Part shown: in pieces, positions 1-8,594 of the stretch
Numbering within the stretch: the first letter of the stretch is position 1
How the letters are laid out: the number at the start of each line of letters is the position of its first letter
From: Erythrobacter sp.
Lineage (GTDB): Bacteria > Pseudomonadota > Alphaproteobacteria > Sphingomonadales > Sphingomonadaceae
NCBI GenBank assembly: GCA_030148605.1
Contig: JASBTD010000002.1
Span: 1-48,450 of the forward strand
Length of the DNA stretch: 48,450 nucleotides
Reading direction: 5' to 3'
Position numbers and translations under genes: made by a program
Notes under the pieces: generated by a model
The model's database searches: none
Told to the model about the DNA's origin: nothing
Seen by the model: the letters and a program-made list of their open reading frames with translations, nothing else

Positions 1-1
1 T

Positions 2-1204
2 ATGGCCTCCAACGTCGCATCTTCCCTCCTGGCTCCCCGCAATAGCGGACGACCGCCATTGGCGCTCTACGTACACTGGCCCTTCTGCGCGAAGAAATGC
101 CCCTATTGCGACTTCAACAGCCATGTCCGCGATCGTGTGGATTTCGCAGCGTGGCAGGCGGCGCTGATCGCCGATATGCGCCACGAAGCGGCAATAGCGG
201 GCGGCGAGAAGCTTCATTCGATCTTTTTCGGCGGCGGCACACCTTCGCTTATGCCGCCTTCAGTAGTGGGCGCATTGCTCGAAGAGGCGGAGCGGCTATG
301 GGGGTTCGAACGCGATATCGAGATCACCTTGGAAGCCAATCCCAGCTCAGTCGAAGCGGCGAATTTTTCCGCGCTTGCCAGCGCAAGCGTGAACCGGGTT
401 TCGCTGGGCGTTCAATCGCTTGAAGGCGACACCTTACAGTTCCTGGGGCGCTTGCACGGCGTCAATGAAGCGCTGGATGCCGTCACGACAGCGCAGCGCC
501 ATTTTGACCGGGTTAGTATCGATCTGATCTATGCCCGGCCGGGGCAGACCGCTGACATGTGGCAGCAAGAGCTTGAACCTGCGCTCGCGCTGGGCACCGA
601 TCATATGTCGCTCTACCAGCTGACGATCGAGCCCAATACGCGCTTCGCCACCGACGTGCGGCGTGGGGTATTCACACCGCTGGACGATGATCCTGCGGGC
701 GATCTCTATGCATTCACGCAGGACATGATGAATGCGGCGGGCCTGCCCGCCTATGAGATCAGCAATCATGCGAAACCTGGGCAGGAAAGCCGCCACAACC
801 TCACCTATTGGCGGTATCAGGACTATTGCGGGATTGGCCCCGGCGCGCATGGGCGGCGCATTGGCGCGGCCACCGAACGGCACAAGAAGCCGGAGAACTA
901 CCTCGCAACGGTCCACGCGGGTGGCCACGGGATCAAGGATCAGCGCGCGCTCTCCGCAGCCGAGCAGGCATCCGAAGCGCTGCTGATGGGCCTCAGGCTG
1001 GCTGAGGGCGTGGATTTGAGCTTGCTGGAAGCACGGTTCGGGATCGCGCCTGGACAGCTGCTCAATCAGGATCGTCTTGCGCTGCATGAAAATCTCGGCC
1101 TGCTTGCACGCGCCGACAACCGCGTCACTGTAACGCCTGCGGGCATGCCGCTGCTCGACGCGTTGCTTGGTGAAATTGTGGCTGACGGATTGGTCGAAGC
1201 ATGA
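2..1204 (+). CDS. hemW: Radical SAM heme chaperone HemW
   Basis: HemW is a radical-SAM protein of the HemN family that binds heme and is thought to deliver it to respiratory enzymes; it is not itself a coproporphyrinogen dehydrogenase. The radical-SAM cluster motif CxxxCxxC is seen as CAKKCPYC near residue 33, followed by a glycine-rich FFGGGTPS stretch that contacts SAM, and a C-terminal HemN-type winged-helix region. At 400 residues it has the usual family length. The ATG at base 2 lies at the window edge, so an upstream start cannot be excluded. Its end overlaps the xerC start by four bases (ATGA), which suggests translational coupling. Confidence 0.93.
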   Translation: MASNVASSLLAPRNSGRPPLALYVHWPFCAKKCPYCDFNSHVRDRVDFAAWQAALIADMRHEAAIAGGEKLHSIFFGGGTPSLMPPSVVGALLEEAERLWGFERDIEITLEANPSSVEAANFSALASASVNRVSLGVQSLEGDTLQFLGRLHGVNEALDAVTTAQRHFDRVSIDLIYARPGQTADMWQQELEPALALGTDHMSLYQLTIEPNTRFATDVRRGVFTPLDDDPAGDLYAFTQDMMNAAGLPAYEISNHAKPGQESRHNLTYWRYQDYCGIGPGAHGRRIGAATERHKKPENYLATVHAGGHGIKDQRALSAAEQASEALLMGLRLAEGVDLSLLEARFGIAPGQLLNQDRLALHENLGLLARADNRVTVTPAGMPLLDALLGEIVADGLVEA

Positions 1205-2100
1205 GTGCAGCCGACCTCCTTGAAGCGTGGCGCAACGAACTGACCAATTCGCGCCGTCGCAGTCCGCATACCGTGCGTGCCTATCTGGGGTGCGCCGAGC
1301 GGCTGCTCAAATCGCGGGATTTGACCGATTGGCGAGCCGTGGCGAGCCTGGAAGCGCAGGATTTGCGCCGCCATCTGGCTGAGCGCCGCGCGGAGGGGAT
1401 CGGCAATGCCAGCGCTGCCCGCGAATTGTCCGCGCTCAAGAGCTTCATCGCCTTTGCGCGCCAGCAAGCGGGCGATCCGGACCCTGCCGCACCACGCCTG
1501 CGCGGCCCGCGTGTGAAGAAAGGCCTGCCCCGCCCCGTCACGCCCGATGAAGCCAGCAATCTCGCTGATCTGGTCGCAGGCAATGCCAAGGCGGATTGGC
1601 TGGGCGCGCGCGATCGCGCGGTGCTGCTATTGCTCTATGGTTCAGGCCTGCGGATTGCGGAGGCGCTCTCGCTGACCGGCAATGATGTGCCGCTGGGCGA
1701 TGTGCTGCAAGTGACGGGTAAAGGCGGCAAGCAACGCATGGTTCCGGTGCTGCCGATTACACGCGCGGCGGTGGCGGAGTACTGCGCGAAATGTCCGTGG
1801 CCCCTTTCGGGGAGTGAGCCACTGTTTCGTGGCGAGAAAGGCGGGCCGCTCAGCCCCGGAATGGTGCAAAAGGCGACTGCGCAAGCGCGCCGCGCGCTGG
1901 GCCTTCCCGAAACCGCAACTCCGCACGCGCTGCGGCACAGCTTTGCAACGCATTTGCTGGGGGCGGGCGCTGACCTCAGGAGTTTGCAGGAACTGCTCGG
2001 CCATGCGTCGCTGGGATCAACGCAGATATACACCAAGGTTGATGCAGCAACGATGCTTGAGAATTACCGCGACGCGCATCCAAGAGCGAAGAAGCGTTGA
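1201..2100 (+). CDS. xerC: Tyrosine recombinase XerC
   Basis: Site-specific recombinase that, with XerD, resolves chromosome dimers at dif. The N-terminal SAM-like core-binding domain covers about residues 1-90 and the catalytic domain follows. The catalytic set is visible: Arg in GSGLRIAEAL, Lys in the GKGGKQR turn, HALRHSFATHLL (HxxR), LLGHASLGST (His) and the nucleophile Tyr in TQIYTKV. The length of 299 residues is typical. XerC is preferred over XerD from its pairing with hemW, but the two are hard to separate by eye. The last nine codons (ending AHPRAKKR) belong to a repeat that recurs twice downstream. Confidence 0.9.
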   Translation: MSAADLLEAWRNELTNSRRRSPHTVRAYLGCAERLLKSRDLTDWRAVASLEAQDLRRHLAERRAEGIGNASAARELSALKSFIAFARQQAGDPDPAAPRLRGPRVKKGLPRPVTPDEASNLADLVAGNAKADWLGARDRAVLLLLYGSGLRIAEALSLTGNDVPLGDVLQVTGKGGKQRMVPVLPITRAAVAEYCAKCPWPLSGSEPLFRGEKGGPLSPGMVQKATAQARRALGLPETATPHALRHSFATHLLGAGADLRSLQELLGHASLGSTQIYTKVDAATMLENYRDAHPRAKKR

Positions 2101-2126
2101 TAGAATACGCCTTTGCGCGACCAGAA

Positions 2127-2219
2127 CTCCCCTCCCCGTGGGGAGGGGTCGGGGGTGGGGGTTAGACATCGATGGGGTAGTACCCCCATCCCAACCCTTC
2201 CCCAAGGGGAAGGGCTTTT
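2127..2219. repeat. Composite GC-rich palindromic repeat (REP-like)
   Basis: Two inverted units face each other. CCCCTCCCC-GT-GGGGAGGGG (2129-2148) is followed by a G-rich run. A C-rich run then leads into CCCTTCCCC-AA-GGGGAAGGG (2195-2214) and CTTTT. This arrangement resembles the intergenic REP/BIME-type repeats common in alphaproteobacterial genomes. It lies just after xerC and could stop transcription from hemW-xerC. Confidence 0.75.
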
Positions 2220-2290
2220 GAGTAACGCATCCACGGTGAAAGAAGCAGTAGCTCCCCTATCGTCATCCGAAGGCGAAAAAGAGGTAGCGT

Positions 2291-2353
2291 GTCCCCGCGC
2301 AGGCGGGGACCTCCCGAATATTGGTACAAGGCTCCCGCCTTCGCGGGAGCTCA
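2291..2353. repeat. Palindromic element, GTCCCCGC...GCGGGGAC family
   Basis: The left hairpin is GTCCCCGC/GCGGGGAC (2291-2310). After an unrelated middle comes the right hairpin GCTCCCGC-CTTC-GCGGGAGC (2331-2350). The same two-hairpin layout recurs inside the glyS coding sequence at 30543-30616. Confidence 0.75.
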
Positions 2354-2368
2354 CTCTGCCCGTCTCCG

Positions 2369-2487
2369 CGTCATTGCGAGACCAAATTCACTTTGGGCGA
2401 AGCAATCCAGTATCTGGACTCACCACCTATGGAAACGGCGTAAGCTGGATTGCCACGTCGCCGCATTCGCAGCTCCTCGCAATGACG
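2369..2487. repeat. 119 bp inverted repeat, CGTCATTGCGAG family
   Basis: The ends are perfect inverted repeats: CGTCATTGCGAG (2369-2380) and CTCGCAATGACG (2476-2487). An inner pair GCAATCCAG / CTGGATTGC (2402-2410, 2445-2453) gives a long cruciform-like structure. Elements with these termini are familiar from many proteobacterial genomes. No protein is encoded. Confidence 0.8.
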
Positions 2488-2578
2488 AGAATTGGGACGC
2501 GCATCCGAGAGCGAAAAAGCGGTAGCTTCCTTTTCGTCATCCGAAGGCAGAACGCAAAAAAGCGCCGCTGCCCTGACC

Positions 2579-3058
2579 TCAAGCTTCAGGTACGCGTCGG
2601 CGGGTCAGGCACATGTCATGCCCCGGCGAAATTTGCTGCAATTCGATCACATTGCCATCGGGATCCTTGCCATAGATCGCCTTGATCTCGCCCATGTCAC
2701 CGTACTCATTTTTCACAAATGTCATGCCCGCCTGCTGGAGCTTGATGAAATCCGCCTCGATATCGTCTGTATCCACTGCGAAATGGGTATAACCACGATC
2801 ATTGGGAGCTAGCGGTCCTTCCACACGCGGCGCCGGGCTGCTGTATTCGAATATCTCCAGATAGGCGTTCCCGGCCTTGAGCATGGTAGTTCGCGCGGCT
2901 GAACCTGGCACACCGATGATGCTGTCTATCTCTGCGCTGTCGCTCCACCCCATCTCGTCCAGCGCAGGCTCAAAGCCGAATGCCTCTCGGTAAAACTTCA
3001 CCAGACGGTCAAAGTTGGCGGTGTTGACTGCCACATGATGAATTCCGCGAATGGCCAT
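2579..3058 (-). CDS. VOC (glyoxalase/bleomycin-resistance fold) family protein
   Basis: A 159-residue protein of the vicinal oxygen chelate superfamily: metal-dependent enzymes such as glyoxalase I, methylmalonyl-CoA epimerase and extradiol dioxygenases. Two beta-alpha-beta-beta-beta modules can be seen, the first opening with IHHVAVNT and the second with YTHFAVDTDD. The likely metal ligands are His near residue 6, His near residue 92 and Glu in the closing GNVIELQQ. The start follows a strong GGGAGGA ribosome-binding site. It is the last gene of the rsmI-yraN-gshB group, 22 bp after gshB. The glutathione context is suggestive, but the substrate cannot be named. Confidence 0.82.
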   Translation of the reverse strand: MAIRGIHHVAVNTANFDRLVKFYREAFGFEPALDEMGWSDSAEIDSIIGVPGSAARTTMLKAGNAYLEIFEYSSPAPRVEGPLAPNDRGYTHFAVDTDDIEADFIKLQQAGMTFVKNEYGDMGEIKAIYGKDPDGNVIELQQISPGHDMCLTRRRVPEA

Positions 3059-3080
3059 TGTTTCCTCCCCTCAGCCCAGG

Positions 3081-4040
3081 CTAGGCACGCTCATTCAACC
3101 GGGCCTCGATCGCATCCCAGATCATCCCCGGCGTATCGGTGCCGTTGAACTTGTCGATTGCCATCACGCCGGTGGGTGAGGTGACGTTGATCTCGGTGAG
3201 GTATTTCCCGCCGATCACGTCAATCCCGACGAACACCAGCCCTAGCCGCTTCAATTCCGGCCCCATCGCGTCGCAGATTTCCTGCTCGCGCGCGGTCAGC
3301 TCGGTCTTCTCCGCGCTGCCGCCCATCGCCAGATTCGAGCGGAACTCGCCCTTGCCCGGCTTGCGGTTGATCGCGCCGGCTACCACGCCATCGACCAGCA
3401 CGATGCGCTTGTCCCCTTCGGCCACTTCGGGAAGGAACGGCTGAAGCATATGCGGCTCGGGCCAGGTCTGATTGAACACTTCGAACAGCGCGGAAAGGTT
3501 CTCGCCATTTTCCGGAATGCGGAAGATCGCCTTGCCGCCATTGCCGTGGATCGGCTTCATCACGATTGCGCCATGCTGCTCCATGAAGCGCTTGGCCTCT
3601 TCAACGCTGCGCGTCACCAGCGTCGGCGGCATATATTGGCGATAGTTCAGCACCATCACCTTTTCCGGTGCGTTGCGCACGCTGACCGGATCGTTGACCA
3701 CCAACGTTTCGTGCCGGATCCGTTCGAGCAGGTGGGTCGCAGTGATATAGCCCATGTGGAATGGCGGATCCTGCCGCATCAGGACGACGTCGATATCCTT
3801 GCCCAGATCGAGCCGCTGCTCCGCGCCCTTGGTCACATGGTCGCCTTCAACCCGCTGGACTGTGACAGGGTAGCATTCGGCAAACAGCTGGTCGTTCGCA
3901 TCGAGCGTCAGGCTTTCAACATGGTATTCGTAGCAGATGTGGCCGCGTTTCTGCGCCGCTTCGATCAGCGCAAAGGACGAATCGCCCGCGATATTGACGG
4001 TCTCGATGGGGTCCATCTGGACGGCTACTCTAAGGGTCAC
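3081..4040 (-). CDS. gshB: Glutathione synthase
   Basis: Joins gamma-glutamylcysteine and glycine with ATP, the second step of glutathione synthesis in the cytoplasm. The 319 residues show the N-terminal MDPIE segment, then an ATP-grasp domain with MKPIHGNGGKAIFRI as the nucleotide-binding lysine/glycine loop, and the closing FVGIDVIGGKYLTEINVTSPTG, which holds the metal-binding Asp and Glu/Asn. The start codon is GTG, with a GGAGAG ribosome-binding site that overlaps the edge of a palindromic repeat (4050-4119). It follows yraN and precedes the VOC gene on the same strand. Confidence 0.95.
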   Translation of the reverse strand: MTLRVAVQMDPIETVNIAGDSSFALIEAAQKRGHICYEYHVESLTLDANDQLFAECYPVTVQRVEGDHVTKGAEQRLDLGKDIDVVLMRQDPPFHMGYITATHLLERIRHETLVVNDPVSVRNAPEKVMVLNYRQYMPPTLVTRSVEEAKRFMEQHGAIVMKPIHGNGGKAIFRIPENGENLSALFEVFNQTWPEPHMLQPFLPEVAEGDKRIVLVDGVVAGAINRKPGKGEFRSNLAMGGSAEKTELTAREQEICDAMGPELKRLGLVFVGIDVIGGKYLTEINVTSPTGVMAIDKFNGTDTPGMIWDAIEARLNERA

Positions 4041-4049
4041 TCCGGCTCT

Positions 4050-4119
4050 CCGTTCACCCTGAGCTTGTCGAAGGGTGTGTTTCGTGTTGCACGTGCTTCG
4101 ACAGGCTCAGCACGAACGG
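4050..4119. repeat. 70 bp palindromic element, CCGTTC...GAACGG family
   Basis: The ends read CCGTTCACCCTGAGCTTGTC on the left and the near-perfect inverted copy TGCTTCGACAGGCTCAGCAC plus GAACGG on the right. It lies between yraN and gshB, and its left end abuts the gshB ribosome-binding site. The same family is inserted in frame inside glyS at 29765-29845. Confidence 0.88.
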
Positions 4120-4138
4120 CGGTTAGGACACCAAAGCG

Positions 4139-4489
4139 CTATGGCATCCAGGCATTGACGATGTGGCGTGGCAAGGCGCCGGGTGCAAGCAGGATCACGT
4201 CAATTCGCACGTCTTCACCATCGCTGGCGTATTCATGCGCCACGCATTCCGCCGCCGCCGCGACCCTGCGCAGCCGATACTCATCGATTGCGTGATCCAG
4301 ATCTTGCGCGCGCTGTCGCCATTTGACTTCGACGAAAGCAATGACACCGCCACGTTTCACGATCAGATCGATTTCCCCGCGCGGAGTCTTCACGCGTTCA
4401 GCGAGAACCCGCCATCCTTTTACCTTGAGCCAGGTGGCGGCGCGCCATTCACCCTTGCGCCCTTCCCGCTCGGCCTGTTGGCGCTTCAT
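4139..4489 (-). CDS. yraN: YraN family (UPF0102) nuclease-fold protein
   Basis: A small conserved protein (116 residues, normal family length) with a restriction-endonuclease-like fold. The core pattern is visible as GEIDLIVKRG and FVEVKWR, i.e. the acidic residues and lysine expected of a PD-(D/E)xK site. The cellular role of the family is unsettled. The start overlaps the rsmI stop by four bases. Pairing with rsmI and an LpoA-like gene matches the yraL-yraM-yraN neighbourhood of Escherichia coli. Confidence 0.88.
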   Translation of the reverse strand: MKRQQAEREGRKGEWRAATWLKVKGWRVLAERVKTPRGEIDLIVKRGGVIAFVEVKWRQRAQDLDHAIDEYRLRRVAAAAECVAHEYASDGEDVRIDVILLAPGALPRHIVNAWMP

Positions 4490-5379
4490 TCGGCCTTCAA
4501 TTCCATCGCGCGGGCATAGAGCGCCTTGCGATCAAGCCCGGTTGCCTTCGCTACCTGAGCTGCGGCTTGCGAGATTTTCATGATGGCAAGTGCTTCGCGC
4601 AACAGCGCGTCGGGATCGATGTCACTCTCCGCTTCAACACGCGGGCCGACCAGCAGCACGATCTCGCCCTTGGGCGGATTGGCGGTGTAATGCGCGGCAA
4701 GCTCGGCTGCGCTGCCGCTGCGACATTCCTCGTAAAGCTTGGTTAGTTCGCGCGCGATCGCGACTTCGCGGGTCGGCCAGATCTTGCCGATTGCAGTGAG
4801 CGATTTGACCAGTCGCGGCCCGCTTTCATAGAAGATCAGCGTGGCATCGATATCGGACAGCTCGGCCAGCGCATCCGCCCGCGCCTTCTCTTTCACCGGC
4901 AGAAAGCCAGCAAACAGGAAGCGATCATTGGGCAGCCCTGACATTGTCAGCCCCGCAATCGCTGCACATGGGCCGGGAAGTGTCGTGACAGGCACTTCGG
5001 CTTCGCGCGCCGCCCTGACCAGCCTGTAGCCCGGATCGGAAATCAGCGGTGTGCCCGCGTCGCTGACCAGTGCAAGCGCTTCTCTTCTCGCACGATCGAC
5101 CAGTTCCGCAGCGGTCCTGTCGCTGGCGTGATCATCATAGCGTAGCAGCGGCTTTGAAATGCCCAGATGTTTGAGCAATTTACCTGCGACACGCGTATCC
5201 TCGCAGGCCACGGCATGGCAGCGGCGCAGCACATCGACAGCACGGAGCGTTATATCGCCTAAATTGCCAATCGGCGTGGCAACGATATAGAGGCCGGGAG
5301 AGAGAGTTTCAGACAGGCCTGATTCAGGAGCGACAGTGTTCACATGTTGCTCTTTGAAGCAGCCGTATGGGGTCGGCAA
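4486..5379 (-). CDS. rsmI: 16S rRNA (cytidine-1402-2'-O)-methyltransferase RsmI
   Basis: SAM-dependent tetrapyrrole-methylase-fold enzyme that 2'-O-methylates C1402 in the ribosomal decoding centre. The family signatures LYIVATPIGNLGDIT, CEDTRVAGKLL, LVSDAGTPLISDPGYRLV and TLPGPCAAIAGL appear in order. With the first ATG the protein has 297 residues and the reading frame would overlap the divergent LpoA-like gene. A GTG at 5343, twelve codons inside and preceded by AAAGAG, would remove the overlap and is the likelier start. Confidence 0.93.
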   Translation of the reverse strand: MPTPYGCFKEQHVNTVAPESGLSETLSPGLYIVATPIGNLGDITLRAVDVLRRCHAVACEDTRVAGKLLKHLGISKPLLRYDDHASDRTAAELVDRARREALALVSDAGTPLISDPGYRLVRAAREAEVPVTTLPGPCAAIAGLTMSGLPNDRFLFAGFLPVKEKARADALAELSDIDATLIFYESGPRLVKSLTAIGKIWPTREVAIARELTKLYEECRSGSAAELAAHYTANPPKGEIVLLVGPRVEAESDIDPDALLREALAIMKISQAAAQVAKATGLDRKALYARAMELKAE

Positions 5380-5381
5380 GT

Positions 5382-6551
5382 ATGCAGAGTAAATTGTTCA
5401 ATCGGCGTAACATTGTAGTCGCGGGCACAGCCGCGCTGCTGGCGGGCTGTCAGGTTATCCCGAAAACCGGCCCGGCGACCACTGGCCCTGAGGCCACTCC
5501 AACGCCTGAACCCAGTGCGACCGCGCTGCCAACCGATGAAACGCGCCACCGGATCGCTATCCTTGTGCCGCTGTCAGGGCGCAATGGCGAAGTGGGCCAA
5601 TCGATCGCCAATGCCGCCAATATGGCTGTTCTCGATACCAGCGCGGACAATCTGCGGATCACGACATATGACACTTCGGTTGGTGCCAGAACCGCCGCGC
5701 AAAAGGCGATTGCAGACGGCAATCGGTTGATTCTTGGCCCGATGCTGTCTGACAATGTGCCCGCTGTGCTGGCCGAAGCGCGCCGTGCGGGCGTGCCGCT
5801 GATCTCCTTCAGCAATAACACCAGCGTGGCGCAGTCCGATGCATTTGTGATGGGGCATATCCCCGAACAATCGATCGCACGCTCGGTATCCTACGCAAGA
5901 TCGCGCGGAGCGAACAATTTTGCCGCTTTGCTCCCGACAGGTGACTATGGTGACCGCGCCGCCAGCGCGCTGGGCAATGCGCTGGGTGATTATGGCGGGC
6001 TGCTGGTCCATACAGAGCGCTATGATCGCGGCAGTACCGCTGTGATCAGCGCGGCCAACCGCATGCGGGCAGCGGGCGGGTATGACACTGTCCTGATCGC
6101 TGATGGCGTGCAACTCGCGGCGCAAGGTGCCAATGCCTTGCGCGAAGACGATAGCGGCATGCCACCGCGCATCATCGGGACCGAGTTGTGGAGCGGAGAA
6201 AGCGCGGTTACCCGCACCAGCGCGCTGCGCGGCGCGCTGTTCTCTGCCGTTTCGAACCAGCGCTTCCAGCGTTTCCGCGACAGTTACCAGAACCGCTTCG
6301 GCTCTGCGCCGTACCGGATTTCCACGCTGGGTTATGACGCGGTTCTGCTGACGCTGCGGATCGCGCGTGACTGGCGCGTCGGGCGGCCCTTCCCCACCCG
6401 GCAAATCACCGCGAGCGACGGTTTCCTGGGGCTCGATGGTGCCTTCCGCTTTGGCCAGAACGGGGTTGTCGAACGCGCGATGGAGGTGCGCGAAGTGCGT
6501 GCCGGCGAAGTCTCCGTGGTCGATCCGGCGCCTGCGCGCTTCAGCGACTGA
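5382..6551 (+). CDS. LpoA-like penicillin-binding protein activator lipoprotein
   Basis: A lipoprotein whose mature part has the periplasmic type-1 binding-protein fold found in LpoA/YraM and amino-acid receptors. LpoA-type proteins sit in the outer membrane and stimulate peptidoglycan synthases. The N-terminus has two arginines, a hydrophobic stretch and the lipobox LLAGC at about residues 15-19, followed by a Pro/Thr-rich linker and IAILVPLSGRNGEVG, the typical opening of the binding fold. The ATG at 5382 is chosen; another in frame at 5367 is possible. It is divergent from rsmI-yraN, the E. coli neighbours of lpoA. It is shorter than enterobacterial LpoA and lacks its TPR domain. Confidence 0.83.
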   Translation: MQSKLFNRRNIVVAGTAALLAGCQVIPKTGPATTGPEATPTPEPSATALPTDETRHRIAILVPLSGRNGEVGQSIANAANMAVLDTSADNLRITTYDTSVGARTAAQKAIADGNRLILGPMLSDNVPAVLAEARRAGVPLISFSNNTSVAQSDAFVMGHIPEQSIARSVSYARSRGANNFAALLPTGDYGDRAASALGNALGDYGGLLVHTERYDRGSTAVISAANRMRAAGGYDTVLIADGVQLAAQGANALREDDSGMPPRIIGTELWSGESAVTRTSALRGALFSAVSNQRFQRFRDSYQNRFGSAPYRISTLGYDAVLLTLRIARDWRVGRPFPTRQITASDGFLGLDGAFRFGQNGVVERAMEVREVRAGEVSVVDPAPARFSD

Positions 6552-6608
6552 GCAAAACATTCCGCGCCCGCTTGTCGCCGCCTTCGCGCGCGGCATATAG
6601 GCTGATTC

Positions 6609-8585
6609 ATGTCTGACGACCTGTTTGAAAATACGCCCACATCGAGCGGCGATTATGACTCCTCTTCGATCGAGGTTCTGGAGGGGCTTGAGCCCGTCCG
6701 CCGCAGGCCGGGCATGTATATCGGCGGGACGGACGACCGCGCGCTGCATCATTTGGCCGCCGAAGTGCTCGACAATTCGATGGACGAGGCGGTGGCGGGC
6801 CATGCCAACCGCATCGAAGTGCGGCTTGAGGAAGGCAACCGCCTGTCGATCAGCGACAATGGCCGCGGCATCCCGGTTGACGAGCACCCCAAGTTTCCCG
6901 GCAAGTCCACGCTGGAAGTGATCCTTTCAACGCTGCACTCTGGCGGCAAGTTCTCAGGGAAAGCCTATGCCACCAGCGGCGGCTTGCACGGCGTCGGCGT
7001 CAGCGTGGTCAACGCGCTGTCCGAGCACACCCGCGTGGAAGTTGCGCGCGACAAGCAGCTCTACGCGCAGGAATTCGCCAAGGGGCAGACGCTCGGCCCG
7101 ATCGAGAATCTCGGCGCGACACCCAACCGCCGCGGCACAACTGTAAGCTTCACGCCCGATCCCGAAATCTTCGGCGATCGCCAGTTCAAGCCCGCGCGGC
7201 TGTTCAAGCTCGCGCGCTCCAAAGCCTACCTCTTCGCCGGAGTCGAAATCCGCTGGAAGTGCGCCCCTTCGCTGGCATCCGAAGATGTTCCAGAGGAAGC
7301 GGTGTTCAAGTTCCCGGGCGGTCTGGCCGATCACCTGGCTGAACAGATTGGCGCGCGCGAATGCGTGACCGCGGAAGCATTTACCGGAAGGCAGGATTTC
7401 CCTGAAGAGAAAGGCCGGGTGGAATGGGCGATCGCATGGCCGCTTTATTCCGATGGCTCGACCAGCTGGTATTGCAACACCGTGCCCACCCCCGATGGCG
7501 GCACGCATGAGCAGGGCCTGCGTGCGGCGCTGACCAAGGCATTGCGCGCGTTCGGCGAGCTGACCGGGCAAAAGAAATCCAAGGATATCTCTGCCGACGA
7601 TGTGATGACCGGCGCGGAAGTGATGCTGAGCGTGTTCATCCGCGATCCGCAGTTCCAGAGCCAGACCAAGGATCGGCTGACCTCGCCTGAAGCCTCACGC
7701 CTGGTTGAAAACGCTGTGCGCGATCACTTCGACCACTTCCTCACCGCCAATATGGAGCGCGGCAAGGCGCTGCTCGGCAGCGTGATGGAGCGCATGGATG
7801 AGCGCCTGCGCCGCAAGCAGGAACGCGAGATCAAGCGCAAGACAGCGACCAATGCCAAGAAGCTGCGCTTGCCCGGCAAGCTGACCGATTGCAGCGGTGA
7901 AGGCGACCGCGAGACCGAGCTGTTCATTGTCGAAGGCGATTCAGCAGGCGGCAGCGCCAAGCAGGCGCGCGACCGCAAATCGCAGGCGATCTTGCCGATC
8001 CGCGGCAAGATCTTGAATGTAGCCTCAGCCACCGCTGACAAGATCCGCGCGAACCAGGAAATTGCGGACCTCTCGCTCGCGCTGGGCTGCGGCACACGCA
8101 AGGACTGTGATCCGGAAAACCTGCGCTATGACCGGATCATCATCATGACCGATGCCGATGTTGACGGCGCGCATATCGCCACCCTGCTGATGACCTTCTT
8201 CTTTCAGGAAATGGCCGAGGTTGTGCGCGGCGGATATCTCTATCTGGCGCAGCCGCCGCTCTACAAGCTCAGCAGTGGCAAGGAAACGCGCTACGCCCGC
8301 GACGATGCGCACCGCGCCGAACTGGAAGAGACGTTGTTCAAGGGCAAGAAGGTCGAAGTCGGGCGGTTCAAGGGCCTGGGCGAGATGAACCCGCAACAGC
8401 TGCGCGAAACCACCATGAACCCGGAAACACGCTCACTGATCCGCATCACCCTGCCCGAACAGCATGAGCAGCGTTTTGCGGTGAAGGAACTGGTCGACCG
8501 GCTGATGGGCCGCAACCCCGAGCACCGGTTCAACTTTATCCAGAACCACGCGAGCGATGTGGATCGCGATCTGATTGATGCTTGA
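6609..8585 (+). CDS. parE: DNA topoisomerase IV subunit B
   Basis: The ATPase subunit of topoisomerase IV, which with ParC decatenates daughter chromosomes. The GHKL ATPase domain shows EGLEPVRRRPGMYIG, the catalytic/Mg segment EVLDNSMDEA, SDNGRGIP and GGLHGVGVSVVNALS. The TOPRIM domain carries EGDSAGGSAKQARDRK near residue 442 and MTDADVDGAHI near residue 512. The length of 658 residues and the absence of the large GyrB insertion favour ParE over GyrB. The C-terminus with LMGRNPEHRFNFIQ is typical. Confidence 0.95.
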   Translation: MSDDLFENTPTSSGDYDSSSIEVLEGLEPVRRRPGMYIGGTDDRALHHLAAEVLDNSMDEAVAGHANRIEVRLEEGNRLSISDNGRGIPVDEHPKFPGKSTLEVILSTLHSGGKFSGKAYATSGGLHGVGVSVVNALSEHTRVEVARDKQLYAQEFAKGQTLGPIENLGATPNRRGTTVSFTPDPEIFGDRQFKPARLFKLARSKAYLFAGVEIRWKCAPSLASEDVPEEAVFKFPGGLADHLAEQIGARECVTAEAFTGRQDFPEEKGRVEWAIAWPLYSDGSTSWYCNTVPTPDGGTHEQGLRAALTKALRAFGELTGQKKSKDISADDVMTGAEVMLSVFIRDPQFQSQTKDRLTSPEASRLVENAVRDHFDHFLTANMERGKALLGSVMERMDERLRRKQEREIKRKTATNAKKLRLPGKLTDCSGEGDRETELFIVEGDSAGGSAKQARDRKSQAILPIRGKILNVASATADKIRANQEIADLSLALGCGTRKDCDPENLRYDRIIIMTDADVDGAHIATLLMTFFFQEMAEVVRGGYLYLAQPPLYKLSSGKETRYARDDAHRAELEETLFKGKKVEVGRFKGLGEMNPQQLRETTMNPETRSLIRITLPEQHEQRFAVKELVDRLMGRNPEHRFNFIQNHASDVDRDLIDA

Positions 8586-8594
8586 TCCATTTCC

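Larger units (their letters stand above)
2071..2548 (+). repeat. Three-copy direct repeat including the 3' end of xerC
   Basis: A segment with the core GACGCGCATCC...GCGAA(A/G)AAGCG occurs at 2071-2096 (the end of xerC), in diverged form at 2225-2274, and at 2496-2548. Copies two and three also share a downstream block ending in TCGTCATCCGAAGGC. The third copy encodes the same DAHPRAKKR tail in an otherwise meaningless reading frame, ending in TAG instead of TGA. Palindromic elements lie between the copies. How the copies arose is not known. Confidence 0.75.

Noticed and set aside
1201..2100. xerC as an integrase of a mobile element, given the nearby repeats and duplication
   Set aside because: Its length, motifs and overlap with hemW match the housekeeping recombinase; no other mobile genes are present.
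2289..2525. A 78-codon reading frame after xerC ending in the same residues as XerC
   Set aside because: It runs through palindromic repeats and owes its ending to the duplicated xerC tail; not a gene.
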